This document shows positions 1-6,869 of a DNA stretch of 9,579 bases, in pieces (within the stretch, counting starts at the first letter, position 1; every line of letters begins with the position of its first letter). The notes under the pieces were generated by a model that was not told the DNA's origin, did not search any database, and saw only the letters and a program-made list of their open reading frames with translations. This DNA comes from Balneolaceae bacterium (GTDB lineage Bacteria > Bacteroidota > Rhodothermia > Balneolales > Balneolaceae): positions 1 to 9,579 of the forward strand of contig SKRK01000124.1 of the NCBI GenBank assembly GCA_007118525.1, given 5' to 3'. A program made the translations under genes and the position numbers.

Positions 1-573
1 AAACCGGCAATGCGTTATATGGCGGCAGCCGCAGTCATTCTCTTCTTAACCCTTACTACCATTGAGTTTCTCGATCGATCATATAATTCCGATTCTCAGC
101 CGATCTTTATTGTGGAAAATTACACGGCACAACACTTTGTGAATTCCGGTGGTCAGTTTATAGATCCTCATTTTGCCACTACTTCAACACTAGAAGCTGA
201 AAACTATCTTAGAGAGCACCACGGCATAGAAATGACCGTGCCTGAGCTGACAGGAGCTCAATTTGCAGGTGTTGTACTGGCTGATTTTCTGGATGGTTTT
301 GAGACTCCGTTATTGGAATATATCCAACCCGATATTGATGAAACAATTTATATATTCGCTTTTAATGTCGACAAGATTACTGAGCACAAGTATTTGAAAA
401 GAGATGACGCTGCAGTAGAAATATGTAAAACAGATCACAATTTCTATGTTGCCGAAATCGAGAACCACCATGTTGTCTCCTGGATGTGGGATGGAAATTG
501 GTACTCAGCTGTATCAAACCATAACGGCTATGATTTAGCCTCTCTGGTAGAGCCACTCAACTATTCACCCTGA
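1..573 (+). CDS. Membrane-anchored protein with anti-sigma-factor-like periplasmic domain (5' end probably cut by the window)
   Basis: The reading frame is open from base 1, so the ATG at 10 may be internal. Counting from that ATG gives 187 residues. Residues 3-20 form one hydrophobic segment preceded by a basic residue, so the N-terminus should be cytoplasmic and the rest periplasmic. The distal part resembles the C-terminal domain of membrane anti-sigma factors: a HG-x4-VPEL stretch (71-80), a variable loop, a strand-rich IYIFAF segment (113-118), and near the end HHVVSWMWDGNWYSAVSN (153-170). That last segment matches the family pattern of an aromatic/Trp strand followed by Y-x-x-V-S. If so, a cytoplasmic zinc-binding anti-sigma domain and an adjacent ECF sigma gene would lie upstream of the window. 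This is family resemblance by eye, with no catalytic motif to confirm it. The alternative is an unrelated single-pass hypothetical protein. The tail overlaps the convergent rmuC tail by 13 bp. Confidence 0.6.
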   Translation, partial: KPAMRYMAAAAVILFLTLTTIEFLDRSYNSDSQPIFIVENYTAQHFVNSGGQFIDPHFATTSTLEAENYLREHHGIEMTVPELTGAQFAGVVLADFLDGFETPLLEYIQPDIDETIYIFAFNVDKITEHKYLKRDDAAVEICKTDHNFYVAEIENHHVVSWMWDGNWYSAVSNHNGYDLASLVEPLNYSP

Positions 574-1877
574 TCCGCATCTCCCAATTGTTCAATATTA
601 TTGTCAATCAGATCTGCCGGAAGTTTTTTTGAAGCCTTGGCGCCCAATTCCCGTAACATCTCAGCCTGACGCACCAGGTTTCCGCTACCCGTAGTCAATT
701 TGTTCATGGCACTGTCGTAACTGCCTTGTGTTTGCTGGATTTTTTTCCCAACATCCTCTAAATCTCCAACAAATGCGGCAAATTTATCGTACAATTTGCC
801 CCCTCTTTCCGCAATCTCCATTGCATTCTTATTCTGATACTCCTGTTTCCATACATTTTCTATGGTTGCCAAAGTGGCAAGCAGAGTTGTGGGGCTCACA
901 ATGATAATATTTTTATCAAAAGCTTCATTGTAAAGTTCGGGATCGTTCTGCATGGCAAGGCCAAAAGCAGGTTCTATAGCGATAAACATCAGTACAAAAT
1001 CCGGGCTGTTAAAACCGTGAATCTGTTCATAGCTTTTATTGCTCAACCCTTTTACGTGAGCTCTCAGTGAGCTGATATGCTGTTTCACAGCTCTCTGCTG
1101 CTCGTCCAGATCATCTGAAGAGGAGTATTTTTCGTAAGCAACAAGCGAGACTTTTGAGTCGATAATAATTTTCTTTTCATCAGGTAAATAGACCACTACA
1201 TCAGGATATTGCTTTCGCCCATCCTCCTGTGTAGAGCTGTCCTGCATCTCGTATTCAAATCCCTTCTTAAGTCCCGATTTTTCAAGTATACGCTGCAGAA
1301 TTACCTCACCCCAGTTACCCTGTTGTTTGGAATCTCCTTTCAGGGCTTTTGTCAGGTTTTTGGCCTCTTCACTCATGCGTTGATTCAGCTCCTGCAGGGT
1401 TTTCAGGTGCTGATCGAGGGCCCCTCTGCCCCTTATATCCTCTTTGTGATTCTCTTCCACTCTCTTCTGAAATTCGGAGATCTTTTCACCCAGCGGCTTT
1501 AAAAGAGTATCCAGTTTTTCCCGGTTTTGTTCAGTGAACTTTTTAGATTTCTCCTCAAGAATTTCATTGGCAAGATTTTTAAACTCATTGCGAAATCGCT
1601 CATCAAGCTGTCTTAACTCTTTCTCTTTTTCTGATTTGAGCTCTGAAAAACGCTCCTGAAGATTCTTATAATCGGCTTTAACGGTTGCCAGCTCGTTTTC
1701 AACACTGTTGGCGCGAGAGGTGACACTCTCAAGTTTAAGCTCTTTTTCATCCAGCGAAGATTGAAGACTCAAATTTCTCTCTTGCAGTTGAGACTCCCGG
1801 GATTTCGCCATAAAAAAAGCAAGGCCAAACCCAATTATAAGAAAAATAACAGCGATAATAATTTCAGGTATACCCAT
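561..1877 (-). CDS. rmuC: DNA recombination protein RmuC
   Basis: The protein has 438 residues, a usual length for RmuC. It has an N-terminal membrane anchor (about 4-24), then a long charged coiled coil (about 26-180), then the RmuC domain. Within that domain are GNWGE (187-191), YPDVVVYLP (224-232) and IIIDSK (237-242). The last two give the PD...DxK arrangement of the restriction-endonuclease-like fold. MFIAIE (297-302) and SPTTLLA (328-334) are also typical of the family. In E. coli, RmuC limits recombination at inverted repeats, and a nuclease role is inferred from the fold. The start ATG follows an in-frame region with no Shine-Dalgarno sequence, and the membrane segment begins four residues in, which supports this start. 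The gene is monocistronic here. A dyad lies about 50 bp upstream. The convergent neighbour overlaps its last 13 bp and there is no terminator hairpin between them. Confidence 0.95.
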   Translation of the reverse strand: MGIPEIIIAVIFLIIGFGLAFFMAKSRESQLQERNLSLQSSLDEKELKLESVTSRANSVENELATVKADYKNLQERFSELKSEKEKELRQLDERFRNEFKNLANEILEEKSKKFTEQNREKLDTLLKPLGEKISEFQKRVEENHKEDIRGRGALDQHLKTLQELNQRMSEEAKNLTKALKGDSKQQGNWGEVILQRILEKSGLKKGFEYEMQDSSTQEDGRKQYPDVVVYLPDEKKIIIDSKVSLVAYEKYSSSDDLDEQQRAVKQHISSLRAHVKGLSNKSYEQIHGFNSPDFVLMFIAIEPAFGLAMQNDPELYNEAFDKNIIIVSPTTLLATLATIENVWKQEYQNKNAMEIAERGGKLYDKFAAFVGDLEDVGKKIQQTQGSYDSAMNKLTTGSGNLVRQAEMLRELGAKASKKLPADLIDNNIEQLGDADQGE

Positions 1878-1907
1878 CTATTCGTAAAGTTTATGGTTCA
1901 TTTTTAC

Positions 1908-1915
1908 CGAAGATA
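1908..1915 (-). promoter_or_regulatory. Possible -7 box of the rmuC promoter
   Basis: On the minus strand this reads TATCTTCG, one mismatch from the TAnnTTTG -7 consensus of the Bacteroidota primary sigma factor. It lies 30 nt upstream of the rmuC ATG. I do not see a TTTG -33 box at the canonical 19-21 nt spacing; the nearest TTTG lies within the dyad, about 14 nt away. The call is weak and rests on one element. Confidence 0.22.
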
Positions 1916-1925
1916 AGAGATGTGA

Positions 1926-1942
1926 GTGACAAATATTGTCAC
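1926..1942. promoter_or_regulatory. 17-bp dyad GTGACAA-ATA-TTGTCAC upstream of rmuC, possible operator
   Basis: The sequence has a perfect 7-bp inverted repeat around a 3-nt centre, 48 bp upstream of the rmuC ATG and just upstream of a possible -7 box. Neither strand has a T-run after it, so it is not an intrinsic terminator. The GTGA...TCAC half-sites recall Crp/Fnr-family operators. However, the spacing between them is 9 nt, not the 6 nt seen in the E. coli CRP site, so no regulator is named. Confidence 0.4.
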
Positions 1943-1984
1943 CCTTAAAATAAGGTAGAAACCTTAGTTCGCTTCGGAGGGCAG

Positions 1985-2002
1985 GCGCCAAGAGCGCCAA
2001 GA
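1985..2002. repeat. Two adjacent copies of GCGCCAAGA
   Basis: Two perfect 9-nt copies (1985-1993 and 1994-2002) are followed by a degenerate A/G-rich continuation to about 2012. The stretch is markedly more GC-rich than the flanking intergenic DNA. It resembles the CGCnAAGA-type dispersed intergenic sequences known from many bacterial genomes, but copies elsewhere in this genome cannot be seen from here. Confidence 0.55.
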
Positions 2003-2055
2003 AACGCAGAGGAGTAAATTGGCTTCCCAAATCCCATCGCTGAAGGCGCGCAACA

Positions 2056-2102
2056 ATTCTACGATTCTACGATAATACGATTCTACGATTCACAGTTCTA
2101 CG
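2056..2102. repeat. Degenerate 8-nt tandem repeat, unit ATTCTACG, about six copies
   Basis: Perfect units lie at 2056-2063, 2064-2071 and 2080-2087. A unit with two changes lies at 2072-2079, a more divergent one at 2088-2095, and a 7-nt partial copy (TTCTACG) at 2096-2102. The register is kept throughout. The array ends 10 bp before the dnaJ stop codon, so on the minus strand it lies in the dnaJ 3' untranslated region. The 8-nt unit is not a multiple of three and no reading frame runs through it. Confidence 0.75.
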
Positions 2103-2112
2103 TGTTGATGCC

Positions 2113-3282
2113 TCAACTGAATACATCTTTAATCTTCGAAAAGAAGCTCTTCTCCCGCTCCTTGGCACTTGCCGGATCGAAATGTTCTTCACCGCGCAGT
2201 GCTTCTACGTGCTTCCGCTCTTCGGATGTGAGATCTTTAGGAACATAGATGTTCACTTTAATAAACTGATCGCCCGTACCGCTGTTGTTGAGCCCTTTAA
2301 TCCCCCTCTCTTTCATACGGAGTAGTTTTCCGGGTTGTGTTCCCGGTTCTACTTTCACCTTCGCCTTCCCTTTCAGGGTTGGCACTTCCACTTCCGTGCC
2401 CAGAATTGCATCGGGAATACTCAGGTTGAGATCGTAGTAGATATCATTGCCATCGCGTTCGAAATGTTTATGCTCATTCTCCTCTATCAGAACGATCAGG
2501 TCGCCCGGTTCTCCCCCGCGAATGCCGGCGTTGCCCTGTCTGCGTAGCGTAATATAATTTCCGTTAGCCACTCCTGACGGGATGTTAATCTTAATCTTGT
2601 CGTCGCTTTTGTAGCGGCCTTCACCACTGCATTTAGAACATTTATTCTTGATAATACGTCCTTCACCGCTACATGTGGGGCAGGCCTGAACATTCACAAA
2701 TTGCCCAAACATAGTTCGAGAAACCTGTCTCACCTCGCCAACGCCATTACATGTTCCGCAGGTCTCAAAATCGGCCTCTGTCTCAGCACCTGTGCCGTTG
2801 CAGGAGTCACATTCCACATGTTTTTTAACTTTCAGTGTTTTTTCAACCCCTTCCGCAATTTCTTCGAGGTCGAGTGTCACACGGAGTTTCATATCCGAAC
2901 CGGGACGCCCTGTCCCTCTTCTGCGCCGGCTCTGTCCCCTGGACCCGCCAAACGGGTCGCCGCCGAAAATATCGCCGCCGAATATGTCACTGAACCGGCT
3001 GAAAATATCTTCAAAATCAGCATTGCCAAAGTCTGAAGCCCCGCCAAATCCACCACCATTCATGCCTGCATGGCCAAATTGATCATAACGCTGACGCTTT
3101 TGCGGATCCCGGAGAACCTCGTACGCCTCGGAGGCCTCCTTAAACTTTCTTTCGGCGTTTTTATCATTCTTATTTCGGTCGGGATGAAACTTCATTGCCA
3201 GCTTTCGATACGCCTTTTTCAGGTCTGCATCGCTGGCATTTCTATCTACATCTAATACTTCGTAATAGTCTCGTTTGGACAT
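2113..3282 (-). CDS. dnaJ: Molecular chaperone DnaJ
   Basis: This is a full-length type I Hsp40 of 389 residues that stimulates the DnaK ATPase and delivers unfolded clients in the cytoplasm. All domains are present in order. The J domain spans about 4-70, with the DnaK-contacting HPD at 33-35. A G/F-rich linker covers about 74-116 and contains repeated DIFGGD/FGG units, followed by an Arg-rich patch at 119-122. Four CxxCxGxG zinc motifs begin at C158, C175, C201 and C215. The C-terminal substrate-binding domains end in a charged tail. No key residue is missing. The start ATG lies 12 bp downstream of the grpE stop codon, without a clear Shine-Dalgarno sequence, which implies co-transcription from grpE. 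dnaK is not in the window. Confidence 0.98.
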   Translation of the reverse strand: MSKRDYYEVLDVDRNASDADLKKAYRKLAMKFHPDRNKNDKNAERKFKEASEAYEVLRDPQKRQRYDQFGHAGMNGGGFGGASDFGNADFEDIFSRFSDIFGGDIFGGDPFGGSRGQSRRRRGTGRPGSDMKLRVTLDLEEIAEGVEKTLKVKKHVECDSCNGTGAETEADFETCGTCNGVGEVRQVSRTMFGQFVNVQACPTCSGEGRIIKNKCSKCSGEGRYKSDDKIKINIPSGVANGNYITLRRQGNAGIRGGEPGDLIVLIEENEHKHFERDGNDIYYDLNLSIPDAILGTEVEVPTLKGKAKVKVEPGTQPGKLLRMKERGIKGLNNSGTGDQFIKVNIYVPKDLTSEERKHVEALRGEEHFDPASAKEREKSFFSKIKDVFS

Positions 3283-3294
3283 GAAAATGTGTAT

Positions 3295-3885
3295 TTACTC
3301 GCTTACAATTACTTTTGCGTGACGAAGGGTCTTATCGCCCATCTTGTACCCTTTCTCAAATACCTGCAGAACTGTTCCGCTTTCTATCGAGTCGTCTTCG
3401 GGTTGTTTTCTCATGAGGGCATCATGGAGATCTACATCAAATGGCACCCCGGTTTCCTCGATGGTTTCAACATCATAACGTTTCAGGATTTCATCAAATT
3501 TTGCAGCAACCAGTTTAATACCGTTCAAATATGATTCATCGGCATCGGCATCTTCCAGTGCTTCAAGCGTTCGGTGCAGGTCGTCATAAACGGGCAGAAA
3601 CGCTTCAATTGCTGCTTCGCGGGAAGAATGAAATAACTGCTCTCTCTCTCGCTGCAGGCGTTTTTTAAAATTTTCCATTTCAGCTGCCTTACGAAGCTGC
3701 GTATCTTTTACACGTCCCAACTCTTCTTCAAGCGAATTAATGCGCTTTTGTTGCTCTAAAAGCAACAGGTCTGTGTCTGTAAACTCTTCTTCTTGAGCAT
3801 TTTCCGGCTGATCGTTTAGCTCTTCTGTAGTCTCGTCTTCTGATGCTTTACTTTTCATATTTTTTTTATCCTGCCTGGTACTCAT
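3295..3885 (-). CDS. grpE: Nucleotide exchange factor GrpE
   Basis: GrpE releases ADP from DnaK as a cytoplasmic dimer. From the ATG at 3885 the protein has 196 residues. The N-terminus is acidic and disordered (rich in E, D and Q). It is followed by a long coiled-coil helix with the family signature around RKAAEMENFKKRLQRER, then the C-terminal beta domain ending GYKMGDKTLRHAKVIVSE, which matches the conserved GYx(M/L)xDRVLRxAxVxV pattern. A TTG six codons upstream (3903) is unlikely to be used. An in-frame ATG at 3858, with AGGCAGGA about 10 nt upstream, is a credible alternative that shortens the protein by nine residues. The gene forms an operon with dnaJ. The 132-bp gap upstream has no CIRCE repeat and no hrcA gene, so HrcA control is not supported here. 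Confidence 0.96.
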   Translation of the reverse strand: MSTRQDKKNMKSKASEDETTEELNDQPENAQEEEFTDTDLLLLEQQKRINSLEEELGRVKDTQLRKAAEMENFKKRLQREREQLFHSSREAAIEAFLPVYDDLHRTLEALEDADADESYLNGIKLVAAKFDEILKRYDVETIEETGVPFDVDLHDALMRKQPEDDSIESGTVLQVFEKGYKMGDKTLRHAKVIVSE

Positions 3886-4017
3886 CCAATTGTAAATCTT
3901 CAATTAATATGTACAGTTATACGTTGTGTTAGGATTCATCATTTACAGCATTTACCTGCAAATAGCATGCCACATTACCTTCAACTAACAGTTCGTCACA
4001 TTTTACATCGCGAAAAA

Positions 4018-4401
4018 TTAATCCCCCTCGTAAAAGAATTCGATCATATTCCCGTCAGGATCAGAGGCAAAAACAAACCTGCCCTTCTTTCTGTTTGACG
4101 GTCCGCTTAATATGGTAACTTCATTCTCCCTCAGATATTTCGACATTTCATCTACTTTTTCTGCTGAATCCAGGTAGAAACCGATATGATCAACTCTGAA
4201 ATCTCTTGAGTTCGGATCGTAACTGGTCTCTGCCTCTACAATAACCAGCGTATCTTCGCTGCCGATTTTATAAACCGCCATGCTCTGTCCCATTTTACGG
4301 ACCAATTCAAATCCCAAAATTTGGCCATAGAACTCTTCAGCTCGTTCAATTTCATTCACCCGAATTGTAATGTGGTTTATTCCGGAGGGTTTAAAATCCA
4401 T
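4018..4401 (-). CDS. VOC (glyoxalase/bleomycin-resistance/dioxygenase) superfamily protein
   Basis: From the ATG at 4401 the protein has 127 residues, the normal size for a single-domain VOC protein made of two beta-alpha-beta-beta-beta modules. Module one begins INHITIRV and is followed by a helix containing AEEFYGQILGFE. Module two begins VDHIGFYL and ends DPDGNMIEFF. Putative metal ligands at the usual places are H10, E56, H72 and E121. The frame extends upstream to a TTG at 4443, but the extra 14 residues are basic and outside the fold, so the ATG is preferred. The family covers glyoxalase I, fosfomycin-thiol transferases, extradiol dioxygenases and epimerases, and the sequence alone does not fix the substrate. 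The gene lies upstream of grpE on the same strand, 132 bp away, and is divergent from rsmI. Confidence 0.9.
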   Translation of the reverse strand: MDFKPSGINHITIRVNEIERAEEFYGQILGFELVRKMGQSMAVYKIGSEDTLVIVEAETSYDPNSRDFRVDHIGFYLDSAEKVDEMSKYLRENEVTILSGPSNRKKGRFVFASDPDGNMIEFFYEGD

Positions 4402-4460
4402 GATATTCTGTTTTCTATTCTTTGTTTTTGTTATCCACAACAAACTACAAGTTTTGCTAT

Positions 4461-4468
4461 TATCTTTT
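4461..4468 (+). promoter_or_regulatory. Possible -7 box of the rsmI-lnt promoter
   Basis: TATCTTTT is one mismatch from TAnnTTTG and lies 32 nt before the rsmI GTG, in the AT-rich divergent gap between the VOC gene and rsmI. The placement is close to that of the similar box upstream of rmuC. No convincing -33 TTTG is found at 19-21 nt. The support is weak. Confidence 0.2.
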
Positions 4469-4500
4469 AACTCAATTTTTAATCTAAAAAAGAGCAGCTG

Positions 4501-5184
4501 GTGGCAACCCTTTATCTTGTAGCAACCCCAATTGGTAATCTGGACGATTTTTCAACCAGGGCCGTTAAAACACTGCAATCCGTCGATCAGATTGCATGTG
4601 AAGATACACGAACTTCAGGTGTATTACTTCAGCACTATCAAATCAAGAAACCGACGTTTTCGTTTCATCAACACAATGAGCATCAGAAGGTTGTCCATAT
4701 TATGAATCTTCTTAACGGCGGATTAAATATCGCGATAATCAGTGACGCAGGAATGCCGGGTATTTCTGACCCGGGTTTTCTGGCTGTGCGGGCTGCCCAT
4801 CAAAACGGGCATACCGTAACGGCTATTCCGGGGCCCGACGCCGCCACAACAGCGGTGGCCGCCAGCGGCCTTCCCTGCGACCGGTATGTGTATGAAGGAT
4901 TTCTGCCCCCAAAAAAAGGGCGCCAAACCCGTATAGAGGCAATTTCAGAATCTGAAGTAACTACTGTGGTGTATGAAAGTCCACACAAGTTGATACGATT
5001 TCTGGAAAAATTACACGAATTTGCCGGAGATGAGCGTTGGGTTTGCGTTGCCCGAGAATTAACTAAAAAGTTTGAGGAGGTTGACCGGGGTCAGCTCGGC
5101 AGCCTTTTACCTCGCTGGAAGGAGAAACCTTCCATCAAGGGCGAGCTTGTTGTGGTAGTTTCGGGGAAGGGTTATAGCGAATAG
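4501..5184 (+). CDS. rsmI: 16S rRNA (cytidine(1402)-2'-O)-methyltransferase RsmI
   Basis: RsmI uses S-adenosylmethionine to methylate the ribose 2'-OH of C1402 in the 16S decoding centre. The 227-residue protein starts at a GTG, and the first residues (MATLYLVATPIGNLDD) align with the family N-terminus. Conserved blocks are ATPIGNLDD (8-16), CEDTRTS (33-39), SDAGMPGISDPG (81-92), PGPDA (110-114), EGFLPPKKGR (132-141), YESPHKL (158-164) and ARELTKKFEE (184-193). These are characteristic of the tetrapyrrole-methylase-fold RsmI family. It is shorter than the E. coli enzyme because it lacks that protein's C-terminal extension, as many homologues do. Only a weak AGAG precedes the start. It is probably the first gene of an operon with lnt, which starts 29 bp after its stop codon. 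Confidence 0.97.
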   Translation: MATLYLVATPIGNLDDFSTRAVKTLQSVDQIACEDTRTSGVLLQHYQIKKPTFSFHQHNEHQKVVHIMNLLNGGLNIAIISDAGMPGISDPGFLAVRAAHQNGHTVTAIPGPDAATTAVAASGLPCDRYVYEGFLPPKKGRQTRIEAISESEVTTVVYESPHKLIRFLEKLHEFAGDERWVCVARELTKKFEEVDRGQLGSLLPRWKEKPSIKGELVVVVSGKGYSE

Positions 5185-5213
5185 GCACTATGCTTCATAT
5201 GTGTGTTTAAAAC

Positions 5214-6773
5214 ATGAAAAACTTTAATTTCTGGAATCATCCATGGTCAATGTCGCTCACTGCGGCTATACTGTTGAGTATTTCCTACCCTCCATTTGAT
5301 TTTGGCATTTTACAGATACCCGCGTTCATTCTTCTGTTTCGGGTTACAGTGATCAGTTCCGGGATTCGTCAAATGATCCTGTACACCTACCCTGCCCTGG
5401 CATTGTGGAACCTGCTTGTGACATACTGGCTGATGATGGCGACGGTTAGCGGGGGCATTGCTGCCATCCTTGCAAACGCCCTGTTGATGGTTATACCGCT
5501 TATTCTGATCAGGAAACTCTTCCTCTCTCAACTGAATCCCATCATGGTTTCCCTTGTTGCAGCGGCCGTTTGGGTAAGCTATGAGTTCCTTCATCACAAC
5601 TGGGACCTGGCATGGCCCTGGCTCACGCTGGGCAACGGCTGGTCGAACCTGACCGGTGCCACTCAGTTTATTTCGGTTACAGGCGTTTTCGGCATATCAT
5701 TTTGGATAGTTTTCACATCCGCCCTTCTCTACAAATATCTCGAAGAGCCCGTTAAGCCGATTCTATACAGCGGACTGCTGGTCTTTTTCGCCTTCCCGAT
5801 CTTTTCCGTGCTTGCAACCATCACCGTTCAGCAAACAGAGAGTAAACCCATAGAAGTAGCTATCATTCAACCCAATTTCGACTCTTATCAGCGCTTTGGC
5901 GGACTCTCATCTCTATCTGAAGTAACCGATAAACTTCTCACGTTATCTGCTGAAACAATCACAGAAAATACTCAGCTGATTATCTGGCCTGAGAATGCAT
6001 TTGACAGCAGCATGCCCTATCAAAATCAATATTTCGATCGTATTCAGGATTCTCTCAGGGTTTGGGATACCGAACTGATTACCGGCAGCGGATTTCTGGA
6101 GTACTTTGATGATGAAGAGATTCGGCCGGCAGTGGTTCGGGAATCGCTGGACGGCAGACCCTTTAAAATATTTAATGCCGCATTTCACATCCGGCCGGAG
6201 AGCGACCATGATATATACAGAAAAGGGAAACTGGTGCCGGCTGTGGAGAGATTACCGTTTGTAGAGTTTTTTCAGAAAATTGATCTGTTTGGCTGGGTAA
6301 ACTGGGGCAACCTGATGGGTTACGGGCTCGGGCGAGATGCCAACAATTTCCGGATTAACAGCCATAAAACTCCGGCACTGATCTGCTACGACTCTGTTTT
6401 CCCCGGCTGGGTGAACCGATTTGTGGATGACGGAGCAGATTTCCTCACCATCATCACCAACGACGGCTGGTGGGGCGATTCCAATGGACACATCCAGCAT
6501 TTTGCCTATGCCCGTCTTCGGGCTATTGAACAGCGCCGATGGATTGCACGGTCGGCCAATAACGGGATTTCCGGAATCATCTCCCCCGACGGTAAAGTGC
6601 AGATGGAAACCGAATACTGGACGGAAGATGCTTTTACCTTCACCATCTATTCAAACGACAGAAAAACCTTCTACGCCCGGCACGGAGAGTGGTTTGGGCA
6701 GCTGATGCTTTTTATTTCGGCTGCAGGTTTTATTTTATACGGCTTCAAAAGAAAAAATCGAGGACTTAAATAG
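5214..6773 (+). CDS. lnt: Apolipoprotein N-acyltransferase Lnt
   Basis: Lnt is an inner-membrane enzyme that adds the third acyl chain to the N-terminal cysteine of lipoproteins, using phospholipid as donor. The protein has 519 residues. About six hydrophobic segments lie in residues 12-205, including a YPPFDFG element (25-31) typical of the family. A periplasmic nitrilase-type domain spans about 213-478, and a final membrane helix about 495-511. The catalytic triad is visible: E260 in IIWPEN, K337 in YRKGKLVP and C391 in ALICYDSVFP. E345 in PAVERLPF corresponds to the conserved second glutamate. TNDGWWGDS (415-423) is also a family signature. It lies 29 bp downstream of rsmI on the same strand, so co-transcription is likely. 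It converges on the phospho-sugar mutase gene across a 96-bp gap in which I see no strong terminator. Confidence 0.96.
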   Translation: MKNFNFWNHPWSMSLTAAILLSISYPPFDFGILQIPAFILLFRVTVISSGIRQMILYTYPALALWNLLVTYWLMMATVSGGIAAILANALLMVIPLILIRKLFLSQLNPIMVSLVAAAVWVSYEFLHHNWDLAWPWLTLGNGWSNLTGATQFISVTGVFGISFWIVFTSALLYKYLEEPVKPILYSGLLVFFAFPIFSVLATITVQQTESKPIEVAIIQPNFDSYQRFGGLSSLSEVTDKLLTLSAETITENTQLIIWPENAFDSSMPYQNQYFDRIQDSLRVWDTELITGSGFLEYFDDEEIRPAVVRESLDGRPFKIFNAAFHIRPESDHDIYRKGKLVPAVERLPFVEFFQKIDLFGWVNWGNLMGYGLGRDANNFRINSHKTPALICYDSVFPGWVNRFVDDGADFLTIITNDGWWGDSNGHIQHFAYARLRAIEQRRWIARSANNGISGIISPDGKVQMETEYWTEDAFTFTIYSNDRKTFYARHGEWFGQLMLFISAAGFILYGFKRKNRGLK

Positions 6774-6869
6774 GTCATCGTTAATTTTAAAGAAGTTAGT
6801 GTGTTTAAAAAGGCAGCAAATCCTATACCATCTATATCTAAATCACATAAAAATATTCCTTCCAGCTGT

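Noticed and set aside
1209..1537. Two plus-strand open frames of 97 and 62 codons opposite rmuC.
   Set aside because: They lie in the antisense of the conserved coiled coil and RmuC domain, and their translations have no domain character.
2056..2102. The ATTCTACG array considered as a CRISPR remnant.
   Set aside because: The unit is 8 nt with no spacers, and no cas genes are present. It is a simple tandem repeat.
2701..3082. Plus-strand open frames of about 100 codons opposite dnaJ.
   Set aside because: They arise from the complement of the G/F-rich and zinc-finger region; the low-complexity translation is an antisense artefact.
4402..4443. Upstream TTG start for the VOC protein, adding 14 residues.
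   Set aside because: The extension is basic, lies outside the VOC fold, and comes from AT-rich divergent promoter DNA. The ATG at 4401 places the first beta strand at the normal distance.
6774..6869. The convergent lnt/mutase gap examined for a terminator.
   Set aside because: Only short weak AT pairings are visible; there is no GC stem followed by a T-run.
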